A stretch of DNA of 64,000 nucleotides from NCBI RefSeq assembly GCF_905220415.1, contig NC_059554.1:9139001-9203000 (forward strand), read 5' to 3'. Positions 42,701-57,700 of the stretch are shown here, piece after piece. The position numbers were made by a program, and so were the translations under genes. Position 1 is the stretch's first letter, and every line of letters starts with the position of its first letter. Under the pieces are notes generated by a model, which searched no databases, was not told the DNA's origin, and saw only the letters and a program-made list of their open reading frames with translations. The DNA is from Colias croceus. Lineage: Eukaryota; Arthropoda; Insecta; Lepidoptera; Pieridae.

Positions 42701-45700
42701 TCACAAAACAGGTAATTAATAACGAGGCGCGGATGTGTGACAGGATTTTGATGGATGAACAACTATCTTGGACATGTTGACTTTATTGACTAGTTCATGT
42801 TTGTGACTTTGCACGCATGTTATGATATTGCGTATGATAAAATACACATATACGACGATACGAGGTCCTTATAAAGTGTATATTTGCAAATGTATATGAT
42901 AACTTTTGAAATTTTACCCTATTGTTATTGCATTCCAACTTTTATTATAGTAGAGCCATTTTAATAGGCAACATTTGACAGTTCAACAAAATTCTACAAC
43001 GTAACCTAGTAACGACGACATAGAATAACATGATATTTCGTTTTGTTAGAACTGCACACTTGCTTAACTTTTTTCAATAACGATTACATATTTTTAATAA
43101 TAATGACCGATACAAGTAATTTTAAGATTTCATTTTACTGATAAACCATCCTAAACATAATAAACAATTTCTGAATTGAAGAACTGACGTCGCTACAATT
43201 TTGTGTCAATAAACCTTTTTTCTTTTTAAATACTAGAGACGTTACTCTAAAAATCGAAATCTGACATCTAGAATCGAATGCATTGATTACTTGTGAATAA
43301 AAATCATCATAAATTAATTAATTCGATTGACAAATGTTTCAAATCCGTATCGATTAATACACTTTAATCGATGTTTTTAAGCAGGTTACCTCTCTTCGAA
43401 GATAAAATTGATAGACGTCAAATGTTGCCTATTAAATTGGCTCGACTATAGATTATAGGTACCGTAATAAAGTATCCAGTCTTTTTACTCAACGAAAACT
43501 GTAATTAAACTGAAAGGTAGTTTTTTAATTCTTCATTGTCTTAAATTCCGCAATGTAATAAATTCTTGAACGTCATATTGTTCCTACATTAATTATTTCG
43601 TCAGTTTCTTCGTAAATATATTTACTGGGAGATCCTTAAAATTAAGATCTAGGATTGCTTTGATAATTAAAACACATCTTGTTAACTTATGACGTCCATA
43701 ACAATATACCGTAACGAGTGGCTCATAAATCGTGCTTGAGCCTTTGTTCCAACCAAGACCATACGTATTCCAGTAAATACCTTAGTAATTAACTGTACCT
43801 GTCTCACTGTTGCTATCTGACTATGAATATACGTACCTAGTTCTAGATTGAACAGTCTAGGACTACGGTCTGGTAAATGTTCTATGAAATTAGTAACGGG
43901 ATTGGGTAAAATTGTAATTTTTGCTGTAATTAAGTCTTAGATCTGTCTATTTCTATAGTTGAAGTAGGTTCTGGGCAAAAGTGCAGGCACATTATTTGAC
44001 GTAAAAATTCCTAAAAATGTAATGTAAAATATTGGCGGCATAGTTAAATAGTTCGACTTTAAAACGGTAGTTTTAATAAGTAACAAATCCTATTGGATTG
44101 GTCCATAAACAAAGAAAAGAAGAAGTAAGAAAAAAAAATGTGTGCACTAGTGTACACACGTACGAAGTGAAACTTCTTTATGATCTTTATTTTTCAAAAA
44201 ATATTTTTTTATATTATGCAACTTTACAGAAATACGTCGAATCACGCGTGGTAGGGATAAGAAATAGATGACCCGAAACGGAAAACTGTCACGCGTAACG
44301 AAAAAATGTTACACTAAATTTTTTTCCAACCCCGATAAAGAAGTTTCACTTCAAAAATAAATACAAGGCAAAAATATTATACATACAGAATACAGATTTT
44401 ATTGCCATCATCTATCTCTACCACCATAACAATTTACAAAACAAATTCCCATGTAACGTCGCAATGAGCAATTTTCGTTCAGATCACGTAACACCATCTC
44501 ATAAAGTTATCGATAACGTTCGCAAAACATTCAAAACACAATAAAAGATAAGTAGGTATATAGTTCTCGCGTAATTTAATTATGGTTATTTCTATGTTGG
44601 GGAAGTAATAGCCGTTAAGATTTCAATTTTCTTCATAATATCTATATGTGATACCATTTTACCTGCTTATATTCTTTAACTGTAATAACAAGCTTCAATT
44701 TAAAGGAATTAAGGTGAATGACGTTATAAGCTGAAGAGTATGTGAAAAGCACCTATTAGATGAAAATTACAAACATTTTATTCGTGCGATTCTGCGTCAA
44801 GCAATTAAAAGGGTCCTAAATCTTTTTTTAAATCAATAGCTATATGAACTAGACGCAAAAATTATAATCATAGATATATCGAATCAATTGATCGTAGTTT
44901 CTGTCAAATAATAATAGCATCCAAAGCCTCCAACTCGTTATTAAAAGTATACAATATACAAACATAACAGACAACTGCAACGTTATTTTAGCAACATACA
45001 AACATTATAGATGCAAAATCAAATATATCACTATAGTCTCTCAGGTAAAGGCTATTTATAAGGGTATCAAATTGGAACACAAGTTTGTTTGTTAATCTAC
45101 TAAGTGCACCAACCTTTGTATTGCCTGCCACAATATATGAACGCATTTGGCAAACTACAACTGTTGGATATTTGGGTATTTCTTTCTTCTTTAGTTTTGT
45201 TGGCGAATTCACTTTAAAAATGTGTATACGTGCATCGATACTCAATTGAACGGTAGTTATTTTTATATGGTAGAATTTGTGTAAACAAATTAACTACTAG
45301 ATATTTTAATATAAGTTTACTTTCTTAAATTGTATCGATAAAAGAAAGAATACTACAAATCGATTAAAACAAATCCAAACCAGCAGAATGGTACATTAAA
45401 TCCTGATTGATAACTATACATAGGTAATCTTTTTTTGTCAAAACCGGGTGTAGGCAGAACAAGCTAGTAAAATATAGTTCACAAACAGACCCAAGCAACT
45501 TTACGAACCCCTAAAATAATATTCTTTCTGCTTTTTACAATTTTTTTGGCGTAATCAACATAAAACACCACAACACGCACCCATAGAGGTTTTCCCAAAA
45601 ATGTAAATTTCAACTAGGATATAATTTATCTAATCGATCCTTGTTTTCCGCGCTGAGCATTTCAAGCAAACTTTAAATAATAGATTTAGAATATTATAAT

Positions 45701-48700
45701 AGATTTCTAATGTTTGTTTTGTAGATTTAAATAGAAATAAGCGAATGCACGGACGATGCTGCTTAATGCCCTGGCCGGTCGCCAGGGCAACGAATCACGC
45801 AGGATCTTACGAATAAGCAGCTTCTATTGGCTTCTGCTACGTGTATTATTTAAACAATTTGCCAATTTATTTATTTACGAGCTGAAAACAGTTTTGTATC
45901 CTTTTATTTTGCACCAAAAAACGTAACTGACAATAAATTAATTGCACAATATATTGTAATCTGCTGCAAGTAGACAATTAATACAACCTTAGGGTCCATT
46001 AAAAGAGCACATTTCGTCATTAAAAGGCCACCACATCATGAGGTGGCCCTTTGAAAAACTTCTTAGAAGATACCTGAATAACAAAAAAAAAACTCGGTCA
46101 TAGTGTATTAATATGACACGATCACGGACAGATAAGTAACTAGGTATATAAACGGCAGTTTTTGAGTTTTATTTTTAACAATATGTTGTAAAACAATTTA
46201 ATATTTTCTGTTATATTTTTTGAACAAACATCAGTACCTATTGAATACCATGTTTTTGATTAGATACAGACCCTTATGTGCGTGATGACGATCCCTTGGA
46301 AAATTTTATGTAAATGTACTTTCACCAATTTGTAAATATTGTTTCCATACGTAGATATTGCACAATATAATATGTTGAATATTGATGCAATCATCGTGTT
46401 ACCTATAAAAGTTTAAATAAAAAAATAGACAGTTTTGTTCGAATACGAGTTTACAAAGATAACATAAATGTTTTGAGTTTAAAAAATACAATGCTATTGT
46501 CTTAATATTTCCTTCATATACTCATCATTCTTACATAATATATAGATCGATATATAAAGATCGATAAGTATACAAAGTTACTTCTGTTTTGGTAGGTACC
46601 TAGGTATATAGATGTGGTATATACCATTGATTCGGAATTTCATGGTTTTATTGATCTTTGTGGTACCACATAGTTTATTTTTTAGTCAAGGTCATAAAAT
46701 ATACATTTACACGGAAAAAGGAAAAACATATTGGAGCAAATGAATAATATTTGCTCTTTATCTATTGAAAATAAATCCTTAGAATATAATATTATCTTAA
46801 TAGCTCAATTAAGAATTCGCATTTAACTAAGTAAATACTAATTTAACTAAGTAAATACCAATACATTAATACTATTTATAAATAGCATTCTAAATGAAAA
46901 CTTCACTCTAAAACATTTCGAGCACTATTCAAACCTGTCCGTTTTCACTTAAACAAGCTTAATACACTTTCATAATAAAAAAGGAAAAAATAAACATTTT
47001 CTTTAGCTTAAATTTTATCGCAGTATAAAATTTCGTCTAATACTTTTATTGCCGTATTCAAGCAATTGTCAGCAGCCTGGGAACTCTGTGATAAAATGAA
47101 GAAATTAAGACGAATTGAATTTTAAATACAGGCCTGAAAACATTCTGTTCATTACCCCTACTAAAGATTTTCCTTTGGTTGCAGAAAAAAAAGGAAAGAT
47201 ACGATTTTTTTTTTGTTAAATGCCAAAAGAACGAAATATTCTTGCAAAAGTCGAAGTATTAAACAGACACAACTTGATTTAAATAGCGTGTACATAGTAT
47301 TATGCCTCATGTTTTATTCAATACTCGTATTAAAAGTGTATGTTTATATTGTGTTGATACCTAAATATTGAAACTAAACAAACTAAACAACTAGCAACTG
47401 TAATAACATTATATTTTTATATAATCATCACATCATTATTTTATGAACTTAAATAAATAAAAAGTAAAAAGTCACAGGGACTGCCCATGGAAGTAAAAAC
47501 TTACCTTATTTAGAATTTTAATATTAATACATGTGCACGCGAACCTATAATAATTATATTCCTTTAGCAAAAAGTGCTCAACACGGCTAAAGAACGCATA
47601 ACTTCAATAACAATAGCAAAATTCACAATCGAGAAAAAAATGAGAACCCAGCGTCATTTTAATAACTATAATATCAACATTCAAAATCGAGAAGAAAGGG
47701 AGTTTCCACAGTAAGGTCTTGGCAATTGTCCAAAAAGCGTTACGAAGGTACGCCAATACAGATGATAGCGTTGGCTGAAATGAATCCTGTGCCTTAATTA
47801 CGGGAAGCTGAATAAACAAGTGAATTGTTCAAAATAATTGTTCTAGCTTGTTATACCTGCATGGGACTGATTAACTTAATTCACTTTTAGAGCTTTTTTT
47901 AACGTTTTATTTGCAAAACATAGTTAGAAAAACGAATAAACAGATTACGTATTTGTAAAAAGCGGCGTCATTGTTCTATAATGATCTTTTCTAAAGTCTA
48001 AAGTTTATATAAGGGCACTCTACCGCATCATTTTCTATTATACCTACGTAGTTTCTATTTATTTATGTACCTACTCATATCTTAGTCATTAATTTAATCA
48101 AGTATTTTTCCATTCCTTAAAAATATCAAACACACATTGAATTACCTATTCATTTTTTAAAGCTACACACAATCACCTACTCAAAATTACATAAAAAAAT
48201 GCATAACACATAAACAAAGTAAAGAGATTCCATATATTCGTAAAAGATTTCAAAAACTAACTCTCAATGAAGAATCTGCTATAACTAAAAGAAAATGGCG
48301 GTCATAAAATAAAATGTACGCTCCACTATGACAGAAAATTAAGGCTCGTAGCAGGACTCAGTTTTACGACCTCAAGTCTGTTATTTATATTTCAATTACT
48401 CTATTTTCATACAATATTTCAATATGAGTGCGGTATGAAGTTTAAATATTTAAATGATGCTTGTGTTTTGAATGAACAACCAGTGCTTTGAATGAACAAC
48501 CAGTGCTGTTGGTTAGAAAACATTCACATACGCATATTGAGATCTCATAGCATTATATTTTTGAAGTGAAACTTCTTTATCGGGGTTGGAAAAAAAATTA
48601 GTGTAGGTAACATTTTTTCGTTACGCGTGACATTTTTCCGTTACGCGCCGTCTTTTTCTTATCCCTACCACGCGTGATTTGACGTATTTCTGTAAAGTTG

Positions 48701-51700
48701 AATATAGTAAATTATTTTATGAAAAACAAGGTCATAAAGAATAGTACACGCATACTTTTTTTTACAAATCTATCAAATTAAATCTGTAGAAATTATGTGC
48801 GGGATTATTTTGTAAAATAATAAAAACATAAGTATACTATTCAACATTGTGTGCGTCCATAATGTACAGTGAAGTCTTAACAATATTTGCCTTTTAAATT
48901 AACATGCATCTATCCTACCACTGGCGGCCGTACACGGACCGCTTCAAGCAGTTGAGACCGACCGCTTGAAGCCGCGACCGCGCGGTGAACTATAGGCATT
49001 CATTCACCGCCGTACACGTGAAGGCTCGAGCCGTCGCGACCGCTTCAAGCCGTCAACTGCATGACGAAATTCCACCGTGCCGTTGACGGCTCGCGAGCGG
49101 TCGTGAGGCATACACTGACTGCTCGAGCCGTTGACTGCGCTAGAGCCGTCGACAGCTCCCACCCCCCCTGAAAATCAATGACTCGACTAGTCAAAAAAAT
49201 CAACCGCTCGAGCGGTTGGTAGCGACAGCTCGAGCGGTCAACAACCGACGGCTCGAGCAGTTGACGCCGACCGCTCGAGCCGTCTGTGTACGTCTCTCAG
49301 CCGTTAACTGCTCGAGCGGTCCGTGTACGGCCGCCCAGGCTTTTGTCATCTTGGTGAGAGTATGACTATGCCAGACAGACGTACCTCTAGGTAGATACAT
49401 TTATTTTGCGTCAACGTTGCATGACATTGACCACAAAGCTACTGTTAAAGCAATAACGTAGTGTATTAATCTTTCGTTAACAAAATAAATTGAAAAACAA
49501 AAGTTACTTTTTTTTAAAGATTATCTGAAAATATGAACATGACTTAGTTCATATTTTCATTAGTGCAGAGTTTTAACTAAGTATCGAAGTAAGTATCTAT
49601 AAAAGTAGTTTAAATATAAACTCTACCACCCTTTTATAGAACACCTTTTGCTCCAATAGGGTTTGAATCCAATTAAATTACGCATAATGTTCTTAAAAGA
49701 AATTAGCACTACCAAAAAAAAAATCATTATATTAAACACACATTACTATAGGTACCCGTAAAAATATAGAGATAGTTTTTTTTTCTCTAGTAGAGCTACA
49801 TAAGCAGATAAGACGTCTACAGTTACACAACTGACCACTCCAAACCAAACACTCAAAGAAATCACTAAACATAAATCAAGCATTAATTTTTAGTGCCGTA
49901 AAATTGTCTAGCTCAGCACTCCCAGGGCCCACTTTATAGCCTAGAAGCGGCATTAAAACAGGTAACTTTATGACCCCTCCCGCCCTCTTTGAGGCATTAT
50001 TGCAACCTTTGTCCGCAAATTGAACCACGACCGCATACAGCGATTTTAAATTACTTCTAACTTTAACGACAGAATCATTGTGAGATCCTATTATTTCCTT
50101 TCTAATAATATTGCTGGGAATTTATTGGAGTCGCATTGACGATTGAATTTTAAGTTTGATGTTGGAATTGGATAAAAACAAGGAACTTTAATGAGTTCTT
50201 TAGTGTTTAACCTATGGGTTATTTTATATTTTGTAGGTTCATATATCCCAGTGTCACGCATACATATACGAGTGTCACAAATAAGTGTCGCTTACTCTTA
50301 CGTAGAATAAATCTAAACTGCAGTGGGAATAAATATGCACTGGAAACTTGTTAAAGTTGTTAGTAACTTATCTTGTGCCGGTAATGAATCCCTAAAAGGC
50401 AAAAATTCTAAAAAAAATAAATGTCATTAGCCGCATTGCCAGTTTATCAGTGAAAAAATAATAAATAAGTGACGATATAAAACCAAAGAAAGTAGAAGAT
50501 AAAGGTCCCCATAAAATCCTTCTGTCTAGATTCTTAGATAATTTACATGTCAATATAAAATGAAAATTCCATTGTTTGCCAAATATCTATTGCATATAAC
50601 TTGGCTAGTACCCAAGTAGCGGGCATAACAAAGGAGCATTAGGCTGCTTATCCACGAGCGATGAAAACGCTTGATAAATAACTGAAAAAATAATAGAATT
50701 AGCAATTTTAATTCAATTTTACTAATATGTTACATATCAATACAAGTGCACGTGTAATTTACGTAATTAAGTATGCATTTATTGATATTCAACATTTTTA
50801 AGGTATTTCGGACTAAATTATTCGTTGGATTTAAAAACGTCATAATGACGACATAACGTGATATTTGAAAGAACGAAGAGAAAGAAGCAGTCACAAAATA
50901 ATTTTGTTGAAACTATTAACGATTCTTCAAAAACAAGTGTATTACAATAATTGTTTTAAAAGCATGAACAAGCAGTAATTATTCAAAATAATCACGATAT
51001 ATTATAACCGCTCGTTCACCACCCGCCAAATTAAAAGAGATTTAAGATGCATAAATGAATTTAAAACTTTGAAATAACTCGTCGAGACGACGGAATGACG
51101 AGCGTTTCATTTAAACAGTTCTATTTAAGATTCAAGTGTATTAAACTCGAATGTCGCGAGATTTATATCTTGTAGCATGAATGGAAGCCGACTGATTCAT
51201 GCAAACAGAGTTTAATTTCTTATCTGTACAAGCTGTTGACCTGGCTCCGTCTGGGTTAAACTACGTGGTAAATCTGGAAAATAAATAGGACACGTGTTAA
51301 TTAAAAAAAAATTAAACTTATTACCTATCATAAGTAATAGTAAATCCCTACTAATATTATAAATGCGAAAGTAACTCTGTCTGTCTGTCTGTTACGCTTT
51401 CCCGCTTAAACCTCTCAATCGATTTTGATTAAAATTTGGTACAGACAATCTTTAGACCCTGAGAAAGAACATAGGCTACCTTTTATTGCGAAATATTATG
51501 TACCACGGGCGAAGCCGGGGCGGACCGCTAGTATTTAAATAAAATACATTCGCTTATTTCCTTCAATTTAATGTTGTCTTGCCGTCTAAACTAACAAATA
51601 ATTTCAAACAGGCGTATGCATTATCATGTAAAAACATTTATCAGTAGTTTTGAATAAACTTAAATAATTAATCAAAACAAAAATCACACCCTACAATAGT

Positions 51701-54700
51701 AGTCGTCAGAATAAACTTAAATAATTAATCAAAACAAAAATCACACACAATATTACCTATAATTAATTATTACTATTAACTTCATCGAATACTCAAGGGC
51801 TAATAAATTTCTCTGAACGTTAATATGGAATTTGCTAGGTTTAAAACGTTCTAGTAATTTCTATGCTTCTGTGGCATGTATACAAGAGCCCTTAAGGGTG
51901 CATGTGAAAGGAACTATTTAAATTGACATTTAATTGATGAATAAAGCGGCACTAATTAGTAACCTGGGTAATTTCATAGCGAGTTATTGAATGTATTAAG
52001 AACTTAATGGTTTTACCGAGAATATCAAATGGCTTGCAATAAAATTTAACTGAGTTATTAATTTTAAAAATAAGGGCTAACGGCTAAAATTAAAAATTAT
52101 TTTATTTTGTAGATGTTTCGTTTCAAAACTTGTCAATTTTTTAACACAGGGGAATGGGATTACAAACAATCTCAGTTAAGTTTGTGGTACTGAAAACTCA
52201 TTTTCGGATCAAATACGTGACATATTCCGTTGTTCGATAACTGAAAAATTTGAAGCTAAAAAAATTTGCACTGAAATAGGTTATATCTTCGTCCTTTACA
52301 TTTTATTTCGACGAACATCTACTTCATTTACTTGCAGAACCAATACCTTCAATCCATAATATAACCTTATATTTTCAAACCACATCTATACTAATATTAT
52401 AAAGCTGAAGAGTTTGTTTGTTTGTTTGAACGCACTAATCTCGGGAACTACTGGTCCGATTTGAAAAATTCTTTCGGTGTTAGATAGCCCATTTATCGAG
52501 GAAGGTTATAGGCTATATTTAATCACGTTACGGGCAACAGGAGTGGTACCACGGGGGTGAAACCGCGCGGAGCAGCAAGTAAAATATACAATTTCATTCA
52601 ACCATTATAAAATCCATTTCCCAAGTTTGCATACAATATTTATCACGCAAGGAAATGATGTATCTCTTAGAATAACAGTCGTTAGGCCCTGGCAGGGTTG
52701 CCACTGGACAGTCGCCAAATCTTCGCGATGGGTAATGCTTCACTCGTGGCGATTTATCGAGCTGACTGCACTAGACGACATTACTTCAGTTTTTACAACC
52801 CTATGAATTGTGAATTGGCTGCGAGTATCTTAGCGTGTTAATTCGAAATCTTATCATTCATTTCATTGGTCGTTATCATTCTTCACTTATATTGGCTATT
52901 TTGGCTTTTCCAAAAATTAATTATTAAGAACGCGAATAAAGTCAAATCACCAATCAACATTTAGTTGATACGTGTAATATTCAAGACCAAATATAAAAAA
53001 TAAAATATATGTAAAACTTGATGATATTTTCGATTATACTGTCAGATCAAAAACATAAAATATTGAAATTGACTCGATAGAAAAAATTCACGAAGTTACC
53101 TCTAAATTTCACACTTTTACGTTTTTTACTTGACATGGTAATGCCTATTATGTTCTTTTTTTCATAAACAATTATATTGAAACATTTGTGAGAACTTTGT
53201 CCGACCACTTTTTTGTAATTACTTATAGTTTTGGTTTAATCACGATAAAACACTTTTGGCGCTTACTATATTTTTAATTACGCAAGAAATCATCTTGCAT
53301 CGCACGTTCCGGGAGCTAAAAACATAATTCTATTTCATACATCAGACGCTATCGCTCCGTTGAGACGAGTAGAGCATGCGCAAATTGCTGTGCCGCGCGC
53401 CGATTTTTTAATAATATTGTTTCAATATTGTTTTTTTGAAAATGGTACACAACAAAAGAACATTGAAACTTCAGAAACGAGAACTAAAAGAGATTCATAT
53501 TTAAATGATATCTAACTAATTTTCGAAGATAAGTTAATATAGTATTGTAATCATATTATTAATAAATAATTATTAGTTATTTATAATAAATAATAAATTA
53601 TTATTTATTAATATGTATTAATATTAAATACGACTTTCGATTCATTTCAGAAACTTTATGCAGGTGAGTTTAGATATTACATAAATATGTAATATCTAAT
53701 CACACTCACACGAATTTATGCATAAATTCGTTTCCGTGGGCTGAGTATTGACGCGACGATCTTAGGTATACAAACATATATATATATATATATATTATAT
53801 GGATACAAATATTTCATTCATAGTGTTACATCAATAAAATCAAGAAAGATTTATGGTATATTTTTTTATGAATTATTATATTATTACTTATTACCATTAC
53901 TACTATGATTACCTACTACCTATTTGTAGATTCCTATGGTTGTTCCAGTAAATAACGTAAATAGGTTGTGAATAGTAGGTATATATAATATAATATTTTC
54001 ACAATCTGTATTACTAATGACTGGTGCAGTGATGAGTGAACTCCCATAAATAATTATTATAATCCATACTTATATTATAAATGCGAAAGTAACTCTGTCT
54101 GTCTGTCTGTTACTCAATCACGCCTAAACTACTGAACCAATTTGCATGAAATTTGGTATGGAGATATTTTGATACCCGAGAAAGGACATAGGCTACCTTT
54201 TATTGTGAAATATGTACCACGGGCGAAGCCGGGGCGGACCTCTAGTAAATTATAAAGTTATACCTGCTCATTATTTGAAATCTATCGTAAAATTAGTGTC
54301 AATAAAATTTCGTGTTTCGCGTTGTCACGTTATCACGTGTTTTTTCAATTCTTTTTTTATTGTATCCCTTGAAGTACAAGGATGGTTCTCATGTAGAGAA
54401 AACGTAAATATGTACGGGCGAAGCCGGGGCGGACCGCTAATTACAAATAAAATACATATCATTCACTAGCTTTCCGCCTGCGGCTTCGCCCGCGTTTTCA
54501 AAGAAAAACCCGCATAGTTCCCGTTCCCGTGGGATTTGCGGGATAAAACCTAGCCTATGTTACTCGTGGATAATGTAGCTTTCGAATGGTGAAAGAATTT
54601 TTAAAATCGGTCTAGTAGTTTTTGAGCCTATTCATTACAATCAAACAAACAAACAAAGTTTTCCTCTTTATAATATTATAGTGTATGTATAAATAATTAT

Positions 54701-57700
54701 AAAGTTATACCTGCTCATTATTTGAAATCTATCGTAAAATTAGTGTCAATAAAATTTCGCGTTTCGCGTTGTCACGTTATCACGTGTTTTTTCAATTCTT
54801 TTTTTATTGTATCCCTTGAAGTACAAGGATGGTTCTCATGTAGAGAAAACGTAAATATGTACGGGCGAAGCCGGGGCGGACCGCTAGTTACAAATAAAAT
54901 ACATATCATTCACTAGCTTTCCGCCTGCGGCTTCGCCCGCGTTTTCAAAAAAAACCCGCATAGTTCCCGTTCCCGTGGGATTTCCGGGATAAAACCTAGC
55001 CTATGTTACTCGTGGATAATGTAGCTTTCGAATGGTGAAAGAATTTTTAAAATCGGTCTAGTAGTTTATGAGCCTATTCATTACAATCAAACAAACAAAC
55101 AAACAAAGTTTTCCTCTTTATAATATTAGTGTAGATTAGTGTAGACAAACACTATGAATAGGGTTGCCAACTTTTTTTACAAGAAATAAAGTACGTATAT
55201 TCATAATTCATTATTCAGGTCTATGAAGATTATTAAACAGTATTTTAGCAAAACAAACATTATTTATTGTAGTGTGTGCCCTCTGACTAAATAAAAAAAA
55301 TTGTGAGCGTCTAAATGTAACACATATAATGTGTCTGCACTTTGATGCTGAAAACAGTCTTTTGTATATAAGTACTTTTTTTTTGTTAAACAGTAAAAAG
55401 TATAATTTAGTGAAAAACAGTAGAATACTGTTTGGCAACCCTAAGTATGAATACACTCGCGAATGCAAATTCTGGTTTTGTGCGTGTTTCCACTTTCAAC
55501 TATCAAGTGACGATTTATTTATTTGTTTTGTTTCGTAATTATTATGGTCAAATATTAATAACGAAACAAATTATTATGGACTCGATATTTTATTGTTTCA
55601 CGGTAGTCGTCTTGTCGTTTGCTCAAGAACGTGAAATTGAATGATAATTATTTTTTTTTTTATAAAGTCAAAACCATTTTCTTTCAAATAAAAACTTGTT
55701 TTTATTGAAAACAAAAATCAGAGTGTTGCTAGGAATAAGTATAACATTAAATAGTAATGTTAGGATATCGAAACATTTTTGTATAGGCCTGAACGTTATA
55801 GTGGAAACGCGCTCTAAGATCTGAGTAATATACATGTCGTGGCCATATCGTAGATTTGCTCATTTCATGAAATGGCCAATTTAGTTTGGCCAGATCGTTA
55901 AATTGCCAACGTTTCACGATTTGGTCATCCACATTTGGCCAGATCGTCGATCTGGCCAAACGTGGATGGCCATTTCACGAAATTCGACCATTTTTGTTAA
56001 AGCGATTCGCTTCTGGCACTCGCCGGCCGCTGCCGCGGCACGCTCGCTTTGCTCGCTCGGCTCGTGCGTTGTTTATTAAAGTCTAACCTAACCTATATTT
56101 TATACGTTCTGGCCAAATGTCGATGACCAAATCGTGAAACGTTGACGATTTAACGATCTGACCAAACTATGTTGGCCATTTCACGAAATGAGCAAATCTA
56201 CAATATGACCACGACATACACACCACTAGATATGCAAATATTTCTCCAAGCTAATTTACCTTGTACTAATATTATACTAATGTTGTACTAATATTGTAAA
56301 TGTGAAAGTAACTCTGTCTGTCTGTCTGTTATTCAATCACTCCTACTGAACCAATTTGCATGTAATTTGGTATAGAGATATTTTGATACCCGAGAAAGGA
56401 CATAGGATAGGTTTTATCCCGGAAATCCCACGGGAACGGGAATTATGCGGGTTTTTCTTTGACTGCGCGGGCGATGCCGCGGGCGGAAAGCTAGTATATA
56501 ATAAATATAATATAAACACAACAATATAACATTCATTCAAATCATACAAACAAACAGACATAAACACACAGGCAGAATTTTTTTACGGATTCGTGCTCTA
56601 TACTGTTTCCCTAATATTGTTTTTTTTGAATATATTACATACATACTTACACTTTTTTACTGTTTTATTATATACGTATAGATTATCATCAATAATTATA
56701 AATAAAAAATAATAATAAATTATCATATTACATAATTTGCCATGATTTCAACTTCACTGTTTTATATAATTATTTCATTAATATACTAACTACCGAAAAT
56801 ACGCGTAGAACGAGCGAAGAATATTGTGTTTAATTTAGCGTCCGATGAACTTTACGTAAGTACGATGAGCCGGGTGCGGAGTGTATGATGGAAGAAAGAT
56901 TGCGCGCGGCATGGCGCGCTAGGGCGGGGCCCATAACTTTAGAAATTCTCTGCCTTTATGCCCACTCTTAATATTAGTCACAAATTCTTATTAGGTGCCT
57001 TCACTTTTACCACTTCAAGGTTGATACGTATAAATATTTAAAAAATAGTATATATTTTCTATATTTTGGTCAATAGAAAAGCGCTTGACTACGATCTTTT
57101 CTTATGTAAAGCCAAGATAGCTTTCGATGAAAAGCTCTATGCAGACGGTCCGGATCACTCATCTATCATCACACCAATCGTTTCAAGTTATTATTTTATT
57201 ATAATACCTAATAAATAGCTTTTATTTAAAACAAACAAACGAGCACTACAACCATAATATCTATTACGTTATCTCAATACAGCAGTACATAAATTTTGGT
57301 AAAGAAGTTTAAACAACCTCGAAGGACCAGTTCTTACTACTACACGAAAACTTGCGACGAAATATTTGTATGCAGGCCGTGAATAACAAGCGAAACCGTT
57401 GAAGGAAGCTATAATGAATATAAAATGGCAAGGGCGTCTTAAATAACAAACCAGAAGGTCTTGTTTACTTTGAATTATCATTTTCCGTTAAGAATTATAT
57501 ATTATTCTTGTATAATTGCGCTGGTAATTACTTATTCGATGATAATAATTTGTGTGATATGAAAATCTGGATGTTTTGTAAGAAAATATGTTTTCTAGGA
57601 AGACGTATCACTATTGTTTTTATGTGATATGAAATTCAATATGTTTGTTGTAGTAACAACGATAAGTGTATAATATGTATGTGTATCCTTTATCATAGTT

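Noticed and set aside
49200..49400. 66-codon ORF on the - strand
   Set aside because: Lies mostly within the GC-rich palindrome element; stop-free only by composition.
54212..54916. Related ORFs of 85 and 64 codons
   Set aside because: They read through Helitron-like ends; the GRSRGGPL-type words are translations of the GGGCGAAGCCGGGGCGG hairpin tract.
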